From: Cyanobacteria bacterium FACHB-DQ100
GTDB lineage: Bacteria > Cyanobacteriota > Cyanobacteriia > Leptolyngbyales > Leptolyngbyaceae
NCBI GenBank assembly: GCA_014695195.1
Contig: JACJNW010000004.1
Span: 1-36,757, forward strand
DNA length: 36,757 nt
Direction of reading: 5' to 3'
The position numbers and the translations under genes were made by a program. Below are positions 1 through 7,741 of this stretch, in pieces (within the stretch, counting starts at the first letter, position 1; every line of letters begins with the position of its first letter). Below the pieces are notes generated by a model that was given only the letters and a program-made list of their open reading frames with translations, searched no databases and had not been told where the DNA came from.

Positions 1-87
1 ACTGTCCCGGTAGCTCAACGGAAAGGTGTAATACAGCCAAACGCAGTAGCTAATAATTTCACCAGGGAAGCGATGACGGGAGTACAT
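1..87 (-). pseudogene. IS6-family transposase, N-terminal fragment cut by window edge
   Basis: Read on the minus strand from an ATG at 85-87, the 29 codons begin MYSRHRFPGEIISYCVWLYY and continue to SYRDS. This is the N-terminus of an IS6-family DDE transposase (the F-P-x-x-I-I-S-Y-x-V-W-L-Y-Y and L-S-Y-R-D motifs). The last codon departs from the usual SYRDIE, so it may already be truncated, but the window ends here. The same sequence type recurs at 35449-36089 and 36152-36642, so the two ends of the window carry related IS copies. Confidence 0.7.
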
Positions 88-154
88 GGGCAAGCAGTCG
101 TTCTTAAAGTTGAGCTAGTACGATTATTCTACGTTCCGGTTAACCTGACAATAC
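88..154 (-). mobile_element. Terminal part of the left IS6-type element with inverted repeat
   Basis: This is the leader of the fragment at 1-87. Positions 137-154 read CGGTTAACCTGACAATAC, the reverse complement of an IS6-type tip TATTGTCAGGTTAACCG. The copy at 36090 starts GGTACTGTCAGGTTAACCG and then shares a GTAGAATAATCG block, so the IS boundary is near 154. Just beyond, GTCGTTAACC at 160-169 partly repeats the tip in inverted orientation, possibly a second, decayed end. Confidence 0.6.
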
Positions 155-350
155 GCTCTGTCGTTAACCTAGAGTCTTTATCTGCGTTCAAATTGCAACA
201 AAATTGCAAACATGAGAAGTACAACTATTTTTCGTCTTTCTCATCCATTGCCGTATTCAAACTAAAATCACTTTAGAGTCTCTACCTAACCGGAGAGTCA
301 ATAGATAGGAGAAAGTTTTTTGAACCGATTAGGAAATACTTAACTGTCAG
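155..350. other. Intergenic stretch without recognisable gene
   Basis: AT-rich sequence between the IS6 remnant and the terminator downstream of the MerR gene. No open frame here has a recognisable product or a credible ribosome-binding site. Confidence 0.5.
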
Positions 351-381
351 CAAAAAGCACTCCCTAAAACACATAGGGAGT
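351..381 (-). terminator. Rho-independent terminator of the merR gene
   Basis: A perfect 8-bp stem, ACTCCCTA (359-366) and TAGGGAGT (374-381), encloses a 7-nt loop. On the minus strand it is followed by GCTTTTTG. It lies about 60 bp beyond the stop codon of the MerR gene. Confidence 0.8.
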
Positions 382-440
382 ACTAAACAGGGTGCACAGG
401 GTGCAGATGAAAAACTAAAAGGAAATCAGGAGGACTGACC

Positions 441-845
441 TCATTGAATGATGGGACAAATGAGGGTATCAGAATTCTCTAGAATGGCTGACTCAGAAAG
501 CAACCCTTGGAGTTCTGATTTCAGAATTTGGAGCTGCTGAATTTGACGATCAATGTCGGAAATCTTGTCCTGCAATTTGACTCGCACATGATCACACGGT
601 AGCTCACCTTGATCATGCACGGCTAAAAACTCTTTGATTTCTGCCAGGCTTAATCCAAGGCTTTGAGCCCGTTTAATGAAGCTCAATCGAGTAAACACAT
701 CGGAACCAAACAAGCGGTATCCTCCTTCGGTTCTGCCAACCGCCTGCAATAACCCTAATTCTTCGTAATACCGGATGGTTTTGATAGGAACCCCACTTTC
801 TTTGGCAATGGGACCAATCTGCTTGGGTCGCTCGTAAGACAACAT
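441..845 (-). CDS. MerR-family heavy-metal-responsive regulator
   Basis: The 134-residue protein has the MerR layout: a winged helix-turn-helix with IKTIRYYEELGLL (residues 21-33) and GGYRLF (41-46), then a dimerisation helix and a short metal-binding loop. Candidate metal ligands are Cys84 (LPCDHV) and Cys130 (LICPIIQ). MerR itself uses three cysteines and CueR uses two close together in the loop, so this two-Cys arrangement is atypical and the metal is uncertain; the neighbours argue for copper. The start is set at 845 rather than 923: GGAGG precedes this ATG by 5 nt, and a MerR-type promoter lies at 880-911, inside the longer reading. Its own operator suggests autoregulation. It is the last gene of the minus-strand copper block. 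Confidence 0.88.
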   Translation of the reverse strand: MLSYERPKQIGPIAKESGVPIKTIRYYEELGLLQAVGRTEGGYRLFGSDVFTRLSFIKRAQSLGLSLAEIKEFLAVHDQGELPCDHVRVKLQDKISDIDRQIQQLQILKSELQGLLSESAILENSDTLICPIIQ

Positions 846-879
846 GCGGACCTCCACTGAACATCTATTGCTGATTTCT

Positions 880-911
880 AGCTTAAACTCTCCAGCCAAG
901 TAGAGAGTCAA
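880..911 (-). promoter_or_regulatory. MerR-type promoter/operator of merR
   Basis: On the minus strand: -35 TTGACT (911-906), a 20-bp spacer CTCTACTTGGCTGGAGAGTT and -10 TAAGCT (885-880). The spacer holds the interrupted palindrome ACTCTC...GAGAGT. Long 19-20 bp spacers over a dyad are the hallmark of MerR-family promoters. The -10 lies 34 bp upstream of the ATG at 845. Confidence 0.75.
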
Positions 912-1011
912 GCGATCTCGCACTCGTGAAAGTAACGAATTTTTTCTGTTTTTCCAAAGGGTTGTACTGCCTTGCTACTGAGCAGTTTTGGGCGTGGGAT
1001 TAATTAATTGC

Positions 1012-1965
1012 CTAGGATGAGTACCTAGGTCTCACCTCAATGACCCCACGATTCATCTTCATGCCACACATAAACTCATACTCACCCGGCTGCTTCGGCA
1101 TAAATTCAACCTCAGTTGTTGTATCTAGTTCTAGATCAACTGCAATGTCAAATGCTGGGATCAGAAATTGGTCGTAGCAACTACTGGGATTGATGCGCTG
1201 AAGGTGCAACCGGACTGGAGCGCCGACTTCAACGATCACTCGCTTGGGTTCATATCCTTTTGCAACTGTTACGGTAACGTCCTGAACTCCCGCTTTGGTC
1301 ATGCTGGCTTCAAGACTCTCTGTTGAAGGTGGCACATGGTGAGCGTGATAATCAGCTTGGTTGGCATGAAGAACGCTTTGATCCAGTTGATAGGCTTGCT
1401 TAGAAGTTGATGGAGGTGTGTTTCTCGTTGCAGTATCCGTAGACTGTGCTTCAACGACACCGCGAAACATATTCATGCCACAAGTAAATTCGTAGCGACC
1501 CGGTTTATTTGGCAGAAACTCAATCGCGGTCGTTTGATTCAGTGGCAAAGATTGAGCAATACGAAAATCAGGAAAACGAACTTCTTCTAGACAGCTACTT
1601 GGGTCTTTGCGATCAAACTGTAATCGCACCGGCTGTCCTGCTTGTACAACAATTTGACTCGGTTCATATCCGCCATCAACCGTAATGGTTGCTTCCTGAA
1701 TATCGCCTTCTGCCTTTGCTTGCCGGGATTTAGGTTTACTGAGCAAAAACCACCACAACTCTAGACCAATGAGCCCTATTCCACCGAGTGTAACAGCGAC
1801 CTTATTGCTCAAGGGTTGCTCAATGCGTTGAAATTGACTGGCATCAGACGCAGGATGGTTATCCATCTCGCTCATTCTGGGTTCAGCCGCAACCGCCCCA
1901 GAGATTGCACCAAGGAGAAATCCCAATCCTGCTAATGTCCCCCAAAATGTTGCTTTTTTAAGCAT
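1012..1965 (-). CDS. Membrane-anchored protein with two cupredoxin-like domains
   Basis: The 317-residue protein starts with an export signal (LAGLGFLLGAISGAVAA, cleavage or anchor near 27) and has a second hydrophobic segment at about 56-75. Two homologous cupredoxin_1-type domains follow, about 90-173 and 228-312. Each keeps the same potential copper ligands: SSC (Cys125, Cys263) and C-G-M near the end (Cys162/Met164, Cys300/Met302). A His-rich linker (HANQADYHAHH, 200-210) joins them. The likely role is periplasmic copper binding or handover to or from the CopA ATPase encoded 26 bp upstream on the same strand. Electron transfer cannot be excluded. The duplicated domain is unusual; single-domain forms are common beside CopA. 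Confidence 0.8.
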   Translation of the reverse strand: MLKKATFWGTLAGLGFLLGAISGAVAAEPRMSEMDNHPASDASQFQRIEQPLSNKVAVTLGGIGLIGLELWWFLLSKPKSRQAKAEGDIQEATITVDGGYEPSQIVVQAGQPVRLQFDRKDPSSCLEEVRFPDFRIAQSLPLNQTTAIEFLPNKPGRYEFTCGMNMFRGVVEAQSTDTATRNTPPSTSKQAYQLDQSVLHANQADYHAHHVPPSTESLEASMTKAGVQDVTVTVAKGYEPKRVIVEVGAPVRLHLQRINPSSCYDQFLIPAFDIAVDLELDTTTEVEFMPKQPGEYEFMCGMKMNRGVIEVRPRYSS

Positions 1966-1991
1966 TTTCTTGTCCTCTTACATCAGTTGAA

Positions 1992-4250
1992 TTAACTCAA
2001 TGGTTTGGGCTGAAAGTTTCGCAGCCGTAAGGCATTCGTCACCACTGAAACTGAACTAAATGCCATTGCGGCTCCAGCAATAATTGGACTCAGCAACCAG
2101 CCAAACAGTGGGTAGAGAATGCCTGCGGCAATTGGAATCCCTGCCACATTGTAGATAAACGCAAAGAACAGATTCTGCTGAATATTGCGGATGGTCGCAC
2201 GGCTGAGTTGGATCGCAGTCACAATGCTCCGTAAGTCACCAGAGATCAACGTAATGTCGCTGGCTGCGATCGCAACATCAGTTCCGGTCCCGATCGCCAT
2301 CCCCACATCAGCTTGTGCTAAAGCAGGCGCATCATTGATGCCATCCCCCACCATTGCCACGACTTTTCCTTCGCGTTGAAGCGTTTCAACCGTGGCGGCT
2401 TTTTGATCCGGGCGAACCTCCGCAAATACTCTTTGGATATTGACTTCTCGCGCAATCACATCTGCGGTACGGCGATTGTCTCCGGTCAGCATCACGACTT
2501 CTAATCCAAGCTTTTGCAAAGCTCGAATTGCTGCGACCGACGAAGGTTTGACTGCATCTGCAATACCCATGATCGCTTCCGCTTTGCCATCAACTGCAAT
2601 CCAGATCACGGTTTTGCCCAGCGATTCGAGCTGATCCCACTGCTGCTGAAGCGGGCGAGTCTCAATGTTGAGTTCAGTCATCCAGCGATGGGTTCCGATC
2701 TGAATCCATTGATCTGAGACATAACCCTGCACCCCGCTGCCTGCAACAGCATTAAACTCCTGTGCGTCAGCTAAGATTGCACCCTGAGCCTGAGCATACT
2801 GAACCACAGCTTCAGCTAGGGGATGCTCAGAGTTGCGTTCAATGGAGGCAGCTATGCGCAGTAGATTCAATTCATTGTGATCGGCAGTGCCTCGAACGGT
2901 GACAAAATCGGTGACGGTCGGTTTGCCTTGGGTAATCGTTCCGGTTTTATCCAGCACGATCGTTTGTAATTTGTGCGCGAGTTCTAGACTTTCTGCACCT
3001 TTGATCAAGATGCCATTTTCTGCCCCTTTGCCCGTTCCCACCATAATCGAGGTGGGTGTCGCTAACCCTAACGCACAAGGACAGGCAATAATCAACACGC
3101 CAACTGTTGTAATCAGCGCCATTGTCACATTACCCATGACGTTGTACCAGAGAATGAATGTTGAGATCGCAATCGCAATCACCGCAGGCACAAACCATCC
3201 GGTCACTTGATCCGCTAACCGTTGAATTGGGGCTTTTGAGCCTTGCGCTTGTTGCACCAGTTTCACGATCTGAGCGAGAAAGGTATCCTTTCCAACCCGT
3301 GTGGCGCGGAACTTGAAGCTGCCGGTTTTGTTTAAGGTGGCTCCAATCACTTCATCGCCAATTTGCTTGGTCACAGGCACACTTTCACCCGTCACCATTG
3401 CCTCGTCGATCGTTGAGCGACCCTCAATAATCTCTCCATCCACCGGAATTTTTTCACCCGGACGAACGAGAATTACATCTCCAACAACGACTTGGGCGAT
3501 CGGTAAATCGATTTCTCGTCCTTGACGAATCACTCGCGCTGTTCTTGCCTGTAAGCCGCTCAGCTTACGAATCGCGTCCAAAGTTTGTCCTTTGGCACGA
3601 CCTTCGAGCAATCGACCCAGCAGAAGGAGTGTAATAATCACGGATGCTGCCTCAAAGTAGACATCTGGATTCAGTCCTTGAGCAATAAACCATTGTGGAA
3701 AGAAGGTAGGAAAGAGAGAGTAGAGATAGGCTGTGCCGGTTCCAACTGCTACCAACGTGTCCATCGTCGCCGTATGGCGCTTTAAAGCTTTCCAAGCATT
3801 CACGAAGAAAGAGCTACCTGCCCAAAACAGTACTGGAGCCGTCAGCACAAACTGAAGCCAGGGATGATGTAGCCACATGGGAAGCAGGGGAATCGATAGA
3901 CCTGTCATCGCAGGAAGCGAACCAATCACCAAAACTGCACTGATAATGCCGCTGACCCCAACTCTATGGGTCAACTCACGATGCTCCGCTTGTCGTACTC
4001 GTCGATCTGCATCATCTTCAGGCGCTAGTACGTTATCTTGTAGAGGCTGAGCCGAGTATCCAGCAGCATCAACTGCTTCCTGAATTTCAGCTACATCGGT
4101 TTTGCCAGGATCATAGGTGACAGCAGCTTGTTCAGCCCCAAAGTTAACGCTGCACGCTTCTACTCCGGGTACAGAGCGAATTGCATCTTCAATGTTATTG
4201 GCGCAGGAGGCACAACTCATGCCTCGCAATTTAAGAGTCGTATCTTCCAT
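1992..4250 (-). CDS. copA: CopA, Cu(I)-exporting P1B-type ATPase
   Basis: The 752-residue protein has one N-terminal heavy-metal domain with the GMSCASC motif (Cys13, Cys16), then the P1B core: actuator TGES (287-290), membrane CPC site (390-392), phosphorylation site DKTGT (434-438), the SEHP nucleotide-binding motif (474-477) and hinge GDGIND (635-640). The Cu+-specific residues of the last two membrane helices are present (Tyr700-Asn701; Met729 with Ser732/Ser733), which assigns it to P1B-1, Cu+/Ag+ efflux from cytoplasm to periplasm (or to the thylakoid lumen in a CtaA/PacS-like role). GAGGAG precedes the ATG. The start is 6 bp after the copZ stop, so the two are co-transcribed from the MerR-type promoter at 4490-4521. 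Confidence 0.95.
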   Translation of the reverse strand: MEDTTLKLRGMSCASCANNIEDAIRSVPGVEACSVNFGAEQAAVTYDPGKTDVAEIQEAVDAAGYSAQPLQDNVLAPEDDADRRVRQAEHRELTHRVGVSGIISAVLVIGSLPAMTGLSIPLLPMWLHHPWLQFVLTAPVLFWAGSSFFVNAWKALKRHTATMDTLVAVGTGTAYLYSLFPTFFPQWFIAQGLNPDVYFEAASVIITLLLLGRLLEGRAKGQTLDAIRKLSGLQARTARVIRQGREIDLPIAQVVVGDVILVRPGEKIPVDGEIIEGRSTIDEAMVTGESVPVTKQIGDEVIGATLNKTGSFKFRATRVGKDTFLAQIVKLVQQAQGSKAPIQRLADQVTGWFVPAVIAIAISTFILWYNVMGNVTMALITTVGVLIIACPCALGLATPTSIMVGTGKGAENGILIKGAESLELAHKLQTIVLDKTGTITQGKPTVTDFVTVRGTADHNELNLLRIAASIERNSEHPLAEAVVQYAQAQGAILADAQEFNAVAGSGVQGYVSDQWIQIGTHRWMTELNIETRPLQQQWDQLESLGKTVIWIAVDGKAEAIMGIADAVKPSSVAAIRALQKLGLEVVMLTGDNRRTADVIAREVNIQRVFAEVRPDQKAATVETLQREGKVVAMVGDGINDAPALAQADVGMAIGTGTDVAIAASDITLISGDLRSIVTAIQLSRATIRNIQQNLFFAFIYNVAGIPIAAGILYPLFGWLLSPIIAGAAMAFSSVSVVTNALRLRNFQPKPLS

Positions 4251-4256
4251 GGTGAG

Positions 4257-4457
4257 CTACTCCTCTGCAACTGTATAGCCTGCATCGATAATGGCCTGTT
4301 TAATGACAGACTCAGAGGTTTGAGTTTCAACGTTGACAAGCTTTGTTTTAGGATCAGCATGAACCGTAGCAGTTGGATCAATTGCCTTTACGGCTTGAGT
4401 AATGGTTTCGCTACAGGCGGAACAAGCCATGTTAGGAACAGTGAGTTGAAGTGTCAT
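4257..4457 (-). CDS. copZ: CopZ-like copper chaperone (HMA domain)
   Basis: The 66-residue protein is a single heavy-metal-associated ferredoxin-like domain with the MACSAC motif (Met10, Cys12, Cys15) that binds Cu(I). C-terminal DAGYTVAEE is typical of the Atx1/CopZ fold. It should deliver Cu+ to the N-terminal domain of the CopA ATPase encoded 6 bp downstream. It is the first gene of the copZ-copA-cupredoxin unit, with AGAGGAT before the ATG and a MerR-type promoter about 33 bp upstream. Confidence 0.92.
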   Translation of the reverse strand: MTLQLTVPNMACSACSETITQAVKAIDPTATVHADPKTKLVNVETQTSESVIKQAIIDAGYTVAEE

Positions 4458-4489
4458 GATCTAAATCCTCTTGATGTGCAACTGATCCC

Positions 4490-4521
4490 ATCTTGGAGTG
4501 TCTAGCAAGCTGGAGAATCAA
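4490..4521 (-). promoter_or_regulatory. MerR-type promoter/operator of copZ-copA
   Basis: On the minus strand: -35 TTGATT (4521-4516), a 20-bp spacer CTCCAGCTTGCTAGACACTC and -10 CAAGAT (4495-4490). Spacing and the CTCCAG...GCT half-sites match the promoters at 880-911 and 5218-5249; the right half-site is less perfect. It lies 33 bp upstream of the copZ ATG. Confidence 0.7.
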
Positions 4522-4638
4522 GGGGATAACAACAGAAACTTTACAAGTATCTTGCAAAGCTTAAATCATGCAAAATTCTTCAACTATTCTGCTTGTAAAG
4601 AGCGGTTGAAGAATTTTGCCATCGTCGGTGAATGAGTT

Positions 4639-4992
4639 TTACGCCATTGCTGCTGCCATCTGACGGCAGGATTGGGCACAGCGACGACAAGACTCGGCAC
4701 AGCGCTTACAGTGGTCATGGTCATGCTTCTCGCACTCAGCGGCACAGCGGTCGCACGCTTCCGCACACACTCCGCATAATTGGGCATGAAGGTCAGAATT
4801 GCGAGCCATAAAACGGTCGCAGATGTCGCACGTATCGGCACAGTCGCGGCACAACTTAATGCATTGAGCCATCATTTGCACCATGTCACTGTCTAAGCAA
4901 GCAGTGGCGCAGTTCTTTCAATCTCGTAGACAGTCAAAACAAGCCTCAATGCAGGTTTCAAGTAGGGATTGGTGAGATTGCATTGAAATCAT
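4639..4992 (-). pseudogene. Cys-rich four-helix-bundle copper-binding protein (DUF326/Csp-like) with in-frame TGA
   Basis: Read from ATG at 4992 (GAGG 7 nt upstream), the frame encodes 117 codons in C-x2-C-x3-C-x2-C repeats typical of cytosolic copper storage proteins. Codon 25 is TGA (4920-4918). It sits in C-F-D-C-L-R-D-stop-K-N-C, exactly where the repeat calls for cysteine. The frame continues uninterrupted to TAA at 4639 with about 19 further Cys, among them CIKLCRDCADTCDICDRFM and CKRCAESCRRCAQSC. No export signal is seen. Three readings are possible: a recent nonsense mutation or sequencing error of TGT/TGC; translation restarting at Met37 (4884), giving a truncated 81-residue protein; or UGA recoded as selenocysteine. 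Cyanobacteria generally lack the selenocysteine machinery, so the first is most likely. Confidence 0.75.
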
Positions 4993-5114
4993 AGTTTGCC
5001 TCATGAGAACTAAGAACCAGAACCTGTTGGCTTTCTAGGCTTCACCCTAAAGTTGCATTGAAGCAATTACGCCTCTCCCCCGAAAGATAAAATCGCACTT
5101 TTGAGCGAAAGCGA

Positions 5115-5131
5115 TTTCATTCTGATTTCAT
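5115..5131 (+). promoter_or_regulatory. Direct repeat TTTCAT-N5-TTTCAT, probable CopR box
   Basis: TTTCAT at 5115-5120 and 5126-5131 are separated by TCTGA, giving an 11-bp period, one helical turn, typical of OmpR-family operators. A near-identical box is at 6011-6027. From memory, the CopR site of Synechocystis is a similar direct repeat. It lies between the divergent Cys-rich gene and copM and could serve either. Confidence 0.6.
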
Positions 5132-5217
5132 AATTCTGTGCAATATTTCGAAGAGATGTGCTGATCTGCCATCAACTCGCGCCTTTGCAGGGTTCTAGAT
5201 TTGGAAAATTTGACTGG

Positions 5218-5249
5218 TTGACACTCCAGCCAGCTGGAGCATCCAGAAT
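5218..5249 (+). promoter_or_regulatory. MerR-type promoter/operator of the copM-like gene
   Basis: -35 TTGACA (5218-5223), a 20-bp spacer containing the dyad CTCCAG-CCAG-CTGGAG (5224-5239), and -10 CAGAAT (5244-5249). This is the clearest of three matching sites in the window (also 880-911 and 4490-4521). Transcription would begin about 38 bp before the ATG at 5295. Confidence 0.78.
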
Positions 5250-5294
5250 AACAACATCACTTTTTTGACCCCTTATCTGAGGTACAACAAACAG

Positions 5295-5996
5295 ATGTCA
5301 CGCAACTTCTTCGCAAAAACAGGTTTTCTAGCTCTCACACTTGGAGCAATCGCCACCAGTAGTTTTCTGAATGCCTGCTCCACCTCTGCTCAAAACCAAG
5401 CCCAAGCCCCCAGTCCTGCTGCGACTGATGCTGGCTCAATGCGAGGCATGGATCACAGTAATATGAACCACGGCAACATGGGCAGCATGGCGATGGATCT
5501 GGGACCAGCCGACGCCGAATTTGATCCGCGGTTTATCGATGCTATGACTCCCCATCATCAAGGAGCCGTCGAAATGGCAAAAGAAGCACAGCAGAAATCC
5601 AAGCGTCCTGAAATCCAAAAGCTGGCGGCTGACATCATCAAAGCTCAAGACAAAGAAATCAGCCAGATGAAGCAATGGCGGCAGGCTTGGTATCCCAAAG
5701 CCAGTGCAAAGCCAGTCGCTTACAATCCAAAAACGGGTCGTTCCATGCCTATGTCTCAAGATCAGATGAAAGGCATGATGATGAACATGAATTTGGGTGC
5801 GGCAGATGATCAGTTTGATCTGCGGTTTCTCAACGCCATGATTCCGCATCACGACGGTGCAGTCGTGATGGCGCAGGAGGCTTTGAACAAGTCGAAACGC
5901 CCTGAAATCAAACAGCTGGCGCAAGAAATCATTGCCTCTCAGAATGCTGAAATTAAGCAAATGCAGCAGTGGAAACAAGCCTGGTACAAGCAATAG
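5295..5996 (+). CDS. copM: CopM-like copper-binding lipoprotein, two DUF305 domains
   Basis: The 233-residue protein has a lipoprotein signal ending FLNAC (Cys28), a Met/His-rich stretch (MRGMDHSNMNHGNMGSMAMD, about residues 49-68) and two DUF305 repeats. Each repeat carries PHH (TPHHQGAVEMA, IPHHDGAVVMA) and ends QMxQWxQAWY. DUF305 is a ferritin-like fold. In Synechocystis the DUF305 protein CopM binds copper outside the cytoplasm and confers resistance, and the gene context here is the same. A TTG at 5265 extends the frame by 10 residues, but the ATG at 5295 gives the cleaner signal peptide. The promoter region combines a MerR operator and a direct-repeat box, suggesting double control. Confidence 0.82.
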   Translation: MSRNFFAKTGFLALTLGAIATSSFLNACSTSAQNQAQAPSPAATDAGSMRGMDHSNMNHGNMGSMAMDLGPADAEFDPRFIDAMTPHHQGAVEMAKEAQQKSKRPEIQKLAADIIKAQDKEISQMKQWRQAWYPKASAKPVAYNPKTGRSMPMSQDQMKGMMMNMNLGAADDQFDLRFLNAMIPHHDGAVVMAQEALNKSKRPEIKQLAQEIIASQNAEIKQMQQWKQAWYKQ

Positions 5997-6010
5997 GTCT
6001 GGCTGCAAGA

Positions 6011-6027
6011 TTTCACGTTGGTTTCAT
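6011..6027 (+). promoter_or_regulatory. Direct repeat TTTCAC-N5-TTTCAT upstream of the RND efflux operon
   Basis: TTTCAC (6011-6016) and TTTCAT (6022-6027) are separated by GTTGG. It is the same spacing and orientation as 5115-5131. It lies 49 bp before the chosen adaptor ATG, with TAATTG at 6048-6053 as a possible -10 element. It fits an activator site for the CopR-like regulator encoded at 11504. Confidence 0.6.
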
Positions 6028-6075
6028 TACTCTGTGAAACGCTGGTAATTGAGTGCTATGCGAAGGAAGCCGCTA

Positions 6076-7731
6076 ATGACTTATCTCCCTCAACGATCGA
6101 CTGCGCAGGTGACAGTCTCCCTGCTAATGTTGTTGCTCCTAGCAACTCCAATTCGCATTTTTGCTCATCCTGGGCACGGCAACGAATTTCAGGGAGGAAG
6201 CCATTCAGCTCAATCGGCAGATGCCATTGAAGTCGATGCGGAAACGATGAAACAATTGGGCTTAAAAGTCGAATCTGTATCGCGTCAACGCTTGGCCTTT
6301 GGCATTAAAACCACTGGACAAATTGAATCTCTCCCCAACCAACAGGTTGAAGTGACCACTCCAGTCAGAGGAACGGTGACGCAGCTACTTGTTCAACCGG
6401 GAGATAAGGTGAGCGCGGGTCAGGCCGTGGCCATCATGACTAGCCCAGAATTGGCAGAACTGCGTACGGTTGCCTTAGACCGCCGATCAGAGGCGATCGG
6501 CTCTACCCAGCAAGCACAAGCTGATTTGCAACTGGCACAGCAAAACTTCGCTCAACAACAAAAAATCGCAGCAACAGACGTCGCTCAAACCCGAACCCAA
6601 CTGAACTTTGCTCAGGAGCGATTCGACAAAGACCGGGAACTGGCTAGCAGTGGTGCCCTCCCCCGACGCAGCTTTCTAGAATCGGAAACCAAACTGGCAG
6701 AAGCAAAAGCGGCTCTCACCAAAGCTGAAAGCCGCTTAGAGGTTTCAGAGGCATCGGCACAACTACGACGAGCTGAATCGGCTGTACAAGTCGCTCAATC
6801 ACGAGTGCAACTGAGTGAAGAAACCTATCAGGCTCGCCTGAGGCAACTGGGTGCAAGTGCAAACCAGGATGGCACAATCACCATAACGGCTCCGATTTCA
6901 GGCACCGTTGCCGATCGTGAAACTACTACGGGCGAATCGGGCGAGAACGCAGGCAAGAAGGTGATGACGATTATTAACGGCAGCAGTGTCCAGGTGAGCG
7001 CCAACATCTATGAGAAAGACCTCGATCGTATTCAGACTGGGCAGCAAGTCCAGATAAAAGTTGCCAGCTTGCCCGAGCGTACGTTTCAAGGACGCATCAG
7101 TGTGGTTGGATCAGTCGTCGAAGATGAAACCCGCATCGTGCCTGTAAAAGCGCAACTAGACAATCCGAATGGGGTGCTCAAACCAGGGATGTTTGCTGAA
7201 TTGGAAGTGTTAACTGATCGGACTCCCGCTGCCTTGTTAGCAGTTCCAAAATCAGCACTGGTCACCACAAACGATAAAAAGACAATTGTATTTGTGCAAA
7301 ATGGCACCGCGTTTCAACCGACAGAAGTCACATTAGGTAGAGACACAGGTGAATTGGTCGAGGTCAAGTCCGGGTTGTTTGATGGCGATCGCATTGTCAC
7401 CCAACGCGCTAATCAGTTATATGCTCAATCGCTACGAGGCGGCAGGCCAGCCGATGATCACGAGAAGGCAAATTCTGCATCAGCCTCTAACCCACAGCCT
7501 TCGATTCCTTTATGGATTGGAATTCCTATTGGAGGAGCAGTTATGGCAGGTACTTTTGGGGCTGGAATGCTATGGGCGAATCGTCGCCGTCGCAAAGCAT
7601 TCGTTCCATTCCCCAATGGGCACACAAGCCATGAGTCTCTCGATGGCTTGTGCCTAACTGATTATGACGCCCACCCGCCAACGCCTGCTTTGAAGTCAGA
7701 GGGTGATCATCATCCTCACCAACCGCGCTAG
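6076..7731 (+). CDS. Periplasmic adaptor subunit of a heavy-metal RND efflux system (CusB/CopB-like)
   Basis: About 551 residues: signal peptide (LLMLLLLATPIRIFA), HPGHGNE at the mature N-terminus, a biotinyl-lipoyl-like half (GTVTQLLVQPGDKVSAGQAV), a long Ala/Gln/Glu-rich coiled-coil hairpin (about 130-260), the returning lipoyl half (ITAPISGTVADRETTTGESG) and beta-barrel and membrane-proximal domains. It links the RND pump to an outer-membrane TolC-like channel, which is not in this window. Unusually, a C-terminal membrane helix (PLWIGIPIGGAVMAGTFGAG) is followed by RRRRK and a His-rich tail (DHHPHQP). ATG 6076 is preferred (GAAGGAAG upstream) over ATG 6058 or TTG 6049. The pump start is 10 bp past this stop. 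Confidence 0.9.
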   Translation: MTYLPQRSTAQVTVSLLMLLLLATPIRIFAHPGHGNEFQGGSHSAQSADAIEVDAETMKQLGLKVESVSRQRLAFGIKTTGQIESLPNQQVEVTTPVRGTVTQLLVQPGDKVSAGQAVAIMTSPELAELRTVALDRRSEAIGSTQQAQADLQLAQQNFAQQQKIAATDVAQTRTQLNFAQERFDKDRELASSGALPRRSFLESETKLAEAKAALTKAESRLEVSEASAQLRRAESAVQVAQSRVQLSEETYQARLRQLGASANQDGTITITAPISGTVADRETTTGESGENAGKKVMTIINGSSVQVSANIYEKDLDRIQTGQQVQIKVASLPERTFQGRISVVGSVVEDETRIVPVKAQLDNPNGVLKPGMFAELEVLTDRTPAALLAVPKSALVTTNDKKTIVFVQNGTAFQPTEVTLGRDTGELVEVKSGLFDGDRIVTQRANQLYAQSLRGGRPADDHEKANSASASNPQPSIPLWIGIPIGGAVMAGTFGAGMLWANRRRRKAFVPFPNGHTSHESLDGLCLTDYDAHPPTPALKSEGDHHPHQPR

Positions 7732-7741
7732 GTACACCGTC

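Noticed and set aside
73-276. 67-codon plus-strand open frame near the left edge
   Set aside because: It starts inside an IS6 remnant, has no ribosome-binding site and no recognisable product.
5036-5066. Inverted repeat GCTTCA/TGAAGC (5039-5044, 5059-5064) before the Cys-rich protein gene as a fourth MerR promoter
   Set aside because: The -35/-10 elements do not fall at 19-20 bp and the half-sites differ from the three clear operators.
5436-6008. 190-codon minus-strand frame opposite the copM-like gene
   Set aside because: Shadow of a well-supported DUF305 gene; its His-rich translation is the antisense of His/Met codons.
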